Shown here: piece after piece, positions 5,597-9,954 of the stretch
Layout: each line of letters opens with the position of its first letter
How positions within the stretch are numbered: the stretch's first letter is position 1
From: UBA4844 sp050943255
GTDB taxonomy: Bacteria; Bacillota; Syntrophomonadia; Syntrophomonadales; Syntrophomonadaceae
Direction of reading: 5' to 3'
Length of the DNA stretch: 9,954 bases
NCBI GenBank assembly: GCA_050943255.1
Contig: JBMNOV010000059.1
Coordinates: 1 to 9,954 of the forward strand
Notes under the pieces: model-generated
What the model saw: the letters and a program-made list of their open reading frames with translations, nothing else
Told to the model about the DNA's origin: nothing
The model's database searches: none
Made by a program: the position numbers and the translations under genes

Positions 5597-7036
5597 TTAA
5601 TTATCAATAATATTAACATACTGCATAGTGATATCTTGTGGTCCCTGTATACTAGCTCCGCTTTGTTTAAGATACATAAGATACTCTATTATTTCATGGC
5701 TTATTACTTCTCCCGGAAGAATACAAGGAATCCCTGGGGGATAAGCAGTAATCATTTCCCCCGCAATTTGATTAATTGCATCTTTTAAAGCTACCCGACG
5801 TAATGGGGCTATATATGCCTGGCGAGGACTAACCATTACTTTAGGTAAGGGAGCAGCACATGTTTTAAGTATTTGTTTTCCTGAAGCCGAATAATTCCCA
5901 GCAACCGCTTTTACGGCTTGGTAAAAATTCTCCCAAGTGTCAGCTTCGTGGAATAACGAAAACATGGCTAGTATAAAATTATTATCAGCTAGTTCTACTT
6001 GTATCCGGTAATTCTCCCTCAATAATTGGGCAAATTCATAACCATTTAAATTGGTTCCCCGCACCGATACTAATAATTTAAGCGGGTCTAGTGCAACAAC
6101 CCCTGGTATAGTAATTAATTCCCGTTCATAAGCGATTAAACCCGGAATCTGATTAATTTTTTTACGATATTGTAATGAGAGATGATAAGCCCGGTCTAAG
6201 AGCCAATCTCCGTTTATTTCCATATAATAACGAGCCAGTTCCATTGAAGCCATAATAGGATAGGATGGGCTAGTAGTTGTAAGCAGGTTTACTGCTCTTC
6301 TTATCCGATCATCACCAGCCAAACTAGAAGCTACATGCAGAACTGCACCCTGATTTAAGACTGGTAATGTCTTATGTAGACTATTAACAACAGCATCAGC
6401 ATTACTACTTAGAGCAGATTGAGGGAATACTTTACTAAACGGAAAATGGGCCCCGTGTGCTTCGTCTATTAATAGCTTTTTCTCTTTATCATGGACAATA
6501 CCTGCAATAGTATAAATATCAATGGTTGTCCCATAATAACTCGGACTAGTTAAAAATACTGCTTCTATATCGGCATTTTTTTGCATTGTATCTCGGACAT
6601 CTTCTGCTATAACTCCAAGGGCTATTCCTAATTCCGGCTCAACCTGAACGGGAATATACACAGGTATTGTTCCTGAAAGCACCATCCCTGAATAAAAAGA
6701 ACAATGCGCGTTACGGGGAAGTAATACTTTCTTACCTTCTCCCCCCACAGCCAAAAATAATGCTTGTATACCTGAAGTTGCTCCATTGACTAAATAAAAA
6801 CTTTCTGCCGCACCATAAGCATGAGCCATTAATTTTTGTGATTGTTTAATTATTCCATTAGGTAAATGCAGATTATCCATACCAGGTACTTCTGTTACAT
6901 CAAACGGGAATAATGCATTAAACTTCGATTTTTTTAGGCTTATATCCTTACCAGCGTGTCCGGGCATATGTAAACGCAAAATAGCTTGCCTTGAGTAATT
7001 TTTTAGGGCCGAGTAAATAGGTGTATTTTCCAGCAA
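5597..7036 (-). CDS. yaaO: Orn/Lys/Arg decarboxylase-family PLP enzyme (YaaO-like)
   Basis: This is a 479-residue fold-type I pyridoxal-phosphate enzyme of the basic amino-acid decarboxylase family, probably acting on arginine, lysine or ornithine to make a polyamine precursor. The substrate cannot be read from sequence. The N-terminal region has LRLHMPGHAGK (20-30) and FPFDVTEVPGMDNLH (43-57). The PLP site includes NGATSG (84-89), DEAHGAHF (191-198) and the Schiff-base lysine K222 in SLHKT. The C-terminal domain has AYPPGIP (431-437). Its length matches the short Firmicutes YaaO type, without the response-regulator-like N-terminal wing of the E. coli inducible enzymes. The start codon is TTG at 7036, with AGGAG 9 nt upstream. 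It follows csfB across a terminator with only about 40 nt of leader, and xpaC and yaaN, which precede it in B. subtilis, are absent. Confidence 0.9.
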   Translation of the reverse strand: MLENTPIYSALKNYSRQAILRLHMPGHAGKDISLKKSKFNALFPFDVTEVPGMDNLHLPNGIIKQSQKLMAHAYGAAESFYLVNGATSGIQALFLAVGGEGKKVLLPRNAHCSFYSGMVLSGTIPVYIPVQVEPELGIALGVIAEDVRDTMQKNADIEAVFLTSPSYYGTTIDIYTIAGIVHDKEKKLLIDEAHGAHFPFSKVFPQSALSSNADAVVNSLHKTLPVLNQGAVLHVASSLAGDDRIRRAVNLLTTTSPSYPIMASMELARYYMEINGDWLLDRAYHLSLQYRKKINQIPGLIAYERELITIPGVVALDPLKLLVSVRGTNLNGYEFAQLLRENYRIQVELADNNFILAMFSLFHEADTWENFYQAVKAVAGNYSASGKQILKTCAAPLPKVMVSPRQAYIAPLRRVALKDAINQIAGEMITAYPPGIPCILPGEVISHEIIEYLMYLKQSGASIQGPQDITMQYVNIIDN

Positions 7037-7075
7037 ACTAAAATACTCCTTTTAATTCTAAATAAGCTAATCCTT

Positions 7076-7105
7076 AAAAAATAAGCACTAAAGTGCTTAT
7101 TTTTT
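7076..7105. terminator. bidirectional intrinsic terminator containing the csfB stop codon
   Basis: AAAAAATAAGCACT (7076-7089) and AGTGCTTATTTTTT (7092-7105) are perfect 14-nt complements around two bases. Either strand reads as a GC-containing stem followed by a run of T. On the minus strand the csfB TAA stop (7097-7099) lies in the stem. This would end most csfB transcripts just before yaaO, leaving yaaO to read-through or to a promoter inside the end of csfB. Confidence 0.8.
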
Positions 7106-7333
7106 AGACTGCCATATTTTCTTTAACCCTTTAAGCAAATGACTGTATTTAGTACTTCCCACTGGTATTGAGACTATCTGTTTCTCGCATTTTTCACAGA
7201 TAAAAACCTTACCTATTTTTATTACGCCTCTTATCCCTTTTTCAGGTACTTCACCGCATAGATGACATCTTGGTAATATTATTGCTGCCGTGTAGGAACC
7301 TGCTTCTTTTACACAGGATTGGTTTGTTTCCAC
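7097..7333 (-). CDS. csfB: Gin, anti-sigma-G factor CsfB
   Basis: Gin (CsfB) is a small zinc protein. In B. subtilis it inhibits sigma-G early in the forespore, and also sigma-E, during endospore formation. The 78-residue product shows the family pattern: CHLCGEVPEKGI at 23-34 with C23/C26, and VFICEKCEKQIV at 43-54 with C46/C49. The two CxxC pairs are the expected zinc ligands. The N-terminus is about 15 residues longer than the conserved part needs. The start is GTG at 7333, with AAGGAG 8 nt upstream. It lies downstream of the rRNA operon as in B. subtilis, though separated from it by the oxidoreductase gene. A forespore-type promoter candidate lies immediately upstream. Its presence is strong evidence for an endospore former. 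Confidence 0.88.
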   Translation of the reverse strand: METNQSCVKEAGSYTAAIILPRCHLCGEVPEKGIRGVIKIGKVFICEKCEKQIVSIPVGSTKYSHLLKGLKKIWQSKK

Positions 7334-7352
7334 AAAAAAATCTCCTTTTTAA

Positions 7353-7383
7353 TAAAGTGTCTCCGCCATGATTTATATTATGC
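7353..7383 (-). promoter_or_regulatory. candidate forespore (sigma-F/sigma-G) promoter of csfB
   Basis: On the minus strand GCATA (7379-7383) fits the -35 consensus of both sigma-F (GYWTA) and sigma-G (GHATR). GGAGACACTT (7355-7364) fits the sigma-F -10 pattern GGNNANANTW at every fixed base, but the spacer is 14 nt rather than about 16. CACTTTA (7353-7359) is one base off the sigma-G -10 with a 19-nt spacer. In B. subtilis csfB is transcribed by sigma-F. The leader would be very short, starting close to the ribosome site. Confidence 0.4.
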
Positions 7384-7397
7384 AGCTAGCCTATCAG

Positions 7398-7426
7398 TTG
7401 TTAACAATGTCACCAGCCGGCTGGTG
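7398..7426. repeat. two adjacent palindromes upstream of csfB
   Basis: CACCAGCCGGCTGGTG (7411-7426) is a perfect 16-bp palindrome, and TTGTTAACAA (7398-7407) is a perfect 10-bp palindrome four bases away. Neither is followed by a T-tract. They lie upstream of the csfB promoter candidate. They could be protein-binding sites or the stem of a dispersed repeat. The symmetry is certain; the function is unknown. Confidence 0.5.
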
Positions 7427-7440
7427 TTCTTGAGGAAACC

Positions 7441-7495
7441 GTCATCCTAAAGTGTAGCGAAAAATCTTAAGAAGATCTTACTCGTTCAGAATGAC
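7441..7495. repeat. imperfect inverted-repeat element of the TGTCATYCTGAGCG type
   Basis: The element begins GTCATCCTAAAGTGTAGCGA and ends CGTTCAGAATGAC, with the two ends complementary except for a few mismatches and a gap. The centre, ATCTTAAGAAGAT (7465-7477), is symmetric. The flanking TTCTTG (7427-7432) and CAAGAA (7495-7500) also match each other inversely. Similar non-coding elements with ends near GTCATCCTGAGCG are, from memory, scattered in many copies in diverse bacteria. No coding capacity is seen. A one-arm relative lies at 624-645. Confidence 0.55.
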
Positions 7496-7517
7496 AAGAA
7501 TACTTCATTATGCCATG

Positions 7518-7537
7518 CCTCTTTAAGAGGAGTTTTT
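7518..7537 (+). terminator. terminator-like hairpin on the plus strand
   Basis: CCTCTT-T-AAGAGG (7518-7530) is followed by AGTTTTTT on the plus strand. On the minus strand, the direction of both flanking genes, there is no T-tract after the stem. It would stop antisense transcription into the oxidoreductase gene. It could also act weakly as a 3'-end stabiliser for that gene's mRNA. Confidence 0.4.
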
Positions 7538-7559
7538 TGACTTATATTAAATGTCCGTT

Positions 7560-9707
7560 CTATCTTCCCAAGTTGTCCCACAAGTATTCAGCTAAATCAA
7601 ATACTGCCACCTGTTCTTGATTTAAAGCCTTAACCCCATCTGTCAACATAGTTAAGCAGAAAGGGCAATTACCAATAAGTATATCAGGATTATCTTCCAA
7701 AAATTGCTCTGCCCGGGTTTCATTTATTCTTTTATACCCTTCAGCAACATTTTCCTCTAAAAACATACGTCCTCCTCCAGCACCACAGCAAAAACTGAAT
7801 TGTTTTGATTTATCTATTTCTAATATGTTTCCACCTACCTGGTTTATAACCCTTCTCGGAGCCTGGTAGATATCATTATATCGGCCCAAAAAACAAGAAT
7901 CATGGTAACTAATCCTTTTAGGCCTATCCTTTACAATATTAAAAAGTCCATCAGCTAATAATTTTGCCAGTATTTCTGTATAATGATATACTTCATAGTT
8001 TCCATTCAAAAATGGGTACTCATTTTTTATGGTATTATAGCCATGGGGACAAAGGCATATTATCTTTTTTACCCCATACTTCTCAAAGTTTTCAATGTTT
8101 TGTTGGGCTAATACTTGAAATAAATATTCATTTCCCAGTCTTCGAGCGGGATCACCACAGCACATCTCTTCTGTACCTAAATAAGCAAATTTAACCCCGG
8201 CCAAATTTAATAGTTTTACTACTACTTCGCCCACTTTTTTATATCGATCATCAAAAGCTACAGCACAGCCACCAAACAATAGGTATTCAAACTCACCAGG
8301 ATCTTCCGATAATATTTTTACCTGATCTTTAATTTTTCTCTCTTCCAGCCATTTAGCGCGTGATGCCCAGCCTACTCCCCATGGATTATAGTTCCTCTCT
8401 AAATTAGTAAAAGCCGTTTGCGCTTCTGCCGGTATATCACCTTGCCACATCACTAGATTCCTTCTCATATCAGTAATTTTACTGAGGTGCTCAATACTCA
8501 TCGGACAATGAACAATACAAGCACGGCAATTTGTACAAGCCCATAGTACCTCAGGACTAACAATATCATACAACATGTTCTGTTCTTTTGGGCTTTTTTC
8601 GGCTAATGCTTGGTCAACATCATCAACTTCATTGATTGTCAGTGCCAGATCATCAGTTATTTTATGTTTAGCTTGTAATAAATATGGTGCTTTTTCATCT
8701 AAATGTTTTTTCATGGTTTGGATCACGGTGATTTTAGGGTTTAATTTTTTCCCGGTATTATAGGCAGGACAAGCTTCCTGGCAACGACCACAGCGAATAC
8801 ACGCATCTAGGTCTAATAAATCCTTCCAGTGCAATTCCTCAATTTGTTCAACTCCAAAAGTTTCGGCTTCCCCAATGTTCTCAATCACACTAATATCGGT
8901 AGATTCCATATTCCTGAAAAAATAAGACAGCATTCCGGTAAATATGTGCCAAAGCTTAGTATAAGGAATCATGGCTATAAACAAAAAGGATATTGCCATA
9001 TGTAACCACCAATTAAATCTATGCATTGATAAAATATTTTCTAAACTAAAATTATTTGTAAATAACCCGGCAAAAATCCAACCAATTGGAGAAGCAACTC
9101 TTTCATAAGCTATTTGTTGCCATGTTGTAGCCAGATTTATTTGACCGGCTATTCTTAATCCTTCTACTATGTAGCCAGATAAGAGTATTGCTCCAATTAA
9201 TAGCAGAATCCACCCATCCAATGGTTTGGTATCATCTAATCGCTTGGGCCGCTGTACATATCTAATAATTGCTAGAATAATTATCGCAATTAATGCTGCA
9301 AAACCCATAACGTCTATTAAAGCTGAGAATCCAACATAAATGTTGCCTACTAATGGCGGAAATCCTATTTTATCCCACATAGCAAAGCTTACCGTTGCAA
9401 TAAATAATAAAACAAAACCCCAGAATAAAAGAAAATGCATTGATCCTGCTACTGGCTTTCTCAACACAAGTTTTTGGCTTAATGTATAGCTAATTATGGT
9501 TTTTATTCTTTGGCCAATTCTATCATTGCGGCTTATAGTTCCTTTTGCCAACATCCATATTTGTATTCGTTTATAGACACCATAAATAAAAAGACCAACT
9601 GGTATAAACATAAATATATAAATTAGCCATTCATAATAAATATTGGCTCCCACAATACGCATAGGGATTTGATATCCTCCTTCTAAAGGCACAAATGCAA
9701 AAATCAT
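7560..9707 (-). CDS. membrane-anchored Fe-S oxidoreductase with cytochrome b-like domain and two CCG domains (EMO/HdrD-like)
   Basis: This 715-residue fusion probably passes electrons between a soluble partner, likely electron-transfer flavoprotein, and membrane menaquinone. The N-terminal third has five or six hydrophobic segments (about 25-45, 90-112, 125-150, 165-185, 232-256) resembling the NarI gamma subunit. H91, H229, H236 and H254 are possible haem ligands. Two ferredoxin motifs follow: CIRCGRCQEACP (C303, 306, 309, 313) and CTNCRACIVHCP (C391, 394, 397, 401). Two CCG (DUF224) domains follow, with CCG at 516-518 and 640-642 plus supporting cysteines at 481, 551, 553, 605, 681 and 684. 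The family includes the S. wolfei protein proposed to oxidise ETF in butyrate syntrophy (EMO). The ATG at 9707 was chosen because AGGAGG precedes it by 6 nt; an ATG at 9731 would put that ribosome site inside the gene. No etfAB is seen in the window. Confidence 0.88.
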   Translation of the reverse strand: MIFAFVPLEGGYQIPMRIVGANIYYEWLIYIFMFIPVGLFIYGVYKRIQIWMLAKGTISRNDRIGQRIKTIISYTLSQKLVLRKPVAGSMHFLLFWGFVLLFIATVSFAMWDKIGFPPLVGNIYVGFSALIDVMGFAALIAIIILAIIRYVQRPKRLDDTKPLDGWILLLIGAILLSGYIVEGLRIAGQINLATTWQQIAYERVASPIGWIFAGLFTNNFSLENILSMHRFNWWLHMAISFLFIAMIPYTKLWHIFTGMLSYFFRNMESTDISVIENIGEAETFGVEQIEELHWKDLLDLDACIRCGRCQEACPAYNTGKKLNPKITVIQTMKKHLDEKAPYLLQAKHKITDDLALTINEVDDVDQALAEKSPKEQNMLYDIVSPEVLWACTNCRACIVHCPMSIEHLSKITDMRRNLVMWQGDIPAEAQTAFTNLERNYNPWGVGWASRAKWLEERKIKDQVKILSEDPGEFEYLLFGGCAVAFDDRYKKVGEVVVKLLNLAGVKFAYLGTEEMCCGDPARRLGNEYLFQVLAQQNIENFEKYGVKKIICLCPHGYNTIKNEYPFLNGNYEVYHYTEILAKLLADGLFNIVKDRPKRISYHDSCFLGRYNDIYQAPRRVINQVGGNILEIDKSKQFSFCCGAGGGRMFLEENVAEGYKRINETRAEQFLEDNPDILIGNCPFCLTMLTDGVKALNQEQVAVFDLAEYLWDNLGR

Positions 9708-9713
9708 GGTTAA

Positions 9714-9719
9714 CCTCCT
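9714..9719 (-). promoter_or_regulatory. ribosome binding site deciding the oxidoreductase start
   Basis: The minus strand reads TAGGAGGTTAACCATG. The AGGAGG core is 6 to 7 nt before the ATG at 9707. It would lie inside the coding sequence if the longer start at 9731 were used, and no comparable site precedes 9731. Confidence 0.8.
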
Positions 9720-9733
9720 ATATTTACTCATAT

Positions 9734-9776
9734 ATTATAATTTTAGTATATCTACTTTTAAACAATCTAATCACAA
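9734..9776 (-). promoter_or_regulatory. weak promoter motifs upstream of the oxidoreductase gene
   Basis: Two -10-like boxes are present on the minus strand: TATACT (9745-9750) and TATAAT (9734-9739). Possible -35 boxes are TTGTGA (9771-9776) and TTGTTT (9760-9765). Each pair has a 20-nt spacer, longer than the usual 17. A promoter here is expected because the upstream gene is rRNA, but neither pair is convincing. Confidence 0.3.
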
Positions 9777-9785
9777 AGTCCGGGT

Positions 9786-9858
9786 AAGGTCAAAAACCCT
9801 GGCGAAACATCAGTGACCCTCAAGCCGTATAATATCGCGGGGGTCCTCCCGAAACGGC
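9786..9858. other. unexplained structured segment between 5S rRNA and the oxidoreductase gene
   Basis: GGTCA (9788-9792) pairs with TGACC (9814-9818). GCCGT (9824-9828) pairs with ACGGC (9854-9858), enclosing CGGG-GGTCCT-CCCG (9838-9851). This GC-rich, structured stretch sits in AT-rich surroundings and is not followed by a T-tract. I see no tRNA (no TTCGA-type T-loop) and no riboswitch that I recognise. It may be an rRNA operon trailer, a small RNA or a decayed repeat. Confidence 0.35.
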
Positions 9859-9900
9859 AAAAGCAAATAGAATGGTAAAATTTATGCAGAAAAAAATAAA

Positions 9901-9954
9901 TCCTGGCGAAGTCCTACTCTCCCACAAGTTAATGCAGTACCATCGGCGCTGGAG
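9901..9954 (-). rRNA. rrf: 5S ribosomal RNA, 3' part (5' end outside the window)
   Basis: The minus strand reads CTCCAGCGCCGATGGTACTG near the window edge and then GGGAGAGTAGGACTTCGCCAGGA. This is the conserved 3' half of bacterial 5S rRNA: the CGATGGTA segment, the GGGAGAGTAGGnC segment and the 3' strand of helix I. The 3' end is placed at 9901, where the terminal GCCAGGA would pair with a 5' TCCTGGT beyond the edge. A T-rich run (TTTATTTTTTTC on the minus strand) follows directly. In B. subtilis the rrnA 5S gene also precedes csfB, so this is probably the end of the corresponding rRNA operon. Confidence 0.93.

Noticed and set aside
5582..5602. AATTAATA/TATTAATT hairpin over the yaaO stop codon, considered as a terminator
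   Set aside because: The stem is entirely A-T and is not followed by a T-tract, so it is likely chance in AT-rich DNA.
7964..8194. Plus-strand open frames within the oxidoreductase gene
   Set aside because: They are antisense to continuous conserved cysteine motifs of the minus-strand gene and have no ribosome sites.
9708..9731. Eight-residue longer start of the oxidoreductase (ATG at 9731)
   Set aside because: It would place a perfect ribosome site within the coding sequence and has no site of its own.
9732..9900. tRNA gene or known riboswitch next to the 5S gene
   Set aside because: No T-loop, acceptor stem or recognised riboswitch core could be found on either strand.

Overview
The window looks like a low-GC, AT-rich chromosome segment from an anaerobic, endospore-forming member of the Clostridia. 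The evidence is an AbrB regulator with a clostridial zinc-finger tail, the sigma-G inhibitor Gin (CsfB), RicT, YabA, strong AGGAGG ribosome binding sites, and a gene order that follows the origin-proximal region of Bacillus subtilis. A large membrane-anchored Fe-S oxidoreductase of the type used in syntrophic fatty-acid oxidation makes a Syntrophomonas-like relative the best guess. This is an inference, not a proven identity.

Layout, left to right. Positions 1-309 are AT-rich intergenic DNA carrying a good sigma-A promoter for abrB, which is the only plus-strand gene (310-561). Positions 562-790 are a convergent intergenic region with several inverted repeats, including a strong terminator. 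From 791 to 5430 there is a compact minus-strand cluster, read from right to left: tmk, yaaR, holB, ricT, yabA, the TrmN6-type methyltransferase gene (yabB) and rsmI. It has short gaps, one 68-nt gene overlap and likely translational coupling. Further right, also on the minus strand, are the PLP-dependent yaaO-type decarboxylase (5597-7036) and csfB (7097-7333). A terminator hairpin that contains the csfB stop codon separates these two. Positions 7334-7559 carry a forespore-type promoter candidate, a perfect 16-bp palindrome and a dispersed-repeat element. Positions 7560-9707 encode the Fe-S/cytochrome b oxidoreductase. Positions 9708-9900 hold weak promoter motifs and unexplained hairpins. 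The window ends inside a 5S rRNA gene on the minus strand (9901-9954, 3' part only).

How it fits together. In B. subtilis the order is rrnA 5S - csfB - xpaC - yaaN - yaaO - tmk - darA(yaaQ) - yaaR - holB - ricT(yaaT) - yabA - yabB - yazA - rsmI(yabC) - convergent abrB. The window keeps this frame but lacks xpaC, yaaN, darA and yazA, and has the oxidoreductase gene inserted between the rRNA operon and csfB. The cluster combines DNA precursor supply (Tmk), replication (HolB, YabA), RNA modification (TrmN6-like, RsmI) and developmental control (RicT, AbrB, Gin). The oxidoreductase is an energy-metabolism gene with no functional link to these neighbours.

I found no mobile element, CRISPR array, phage gene or unknown multi-gene system. 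The points of interest are small-scale: a shortened RicT overlapping yabA, gene losses from a conserved cluster, the oxidoreductase insertion, two copies of a dispersed repeat, and unusual translation or termination signals.
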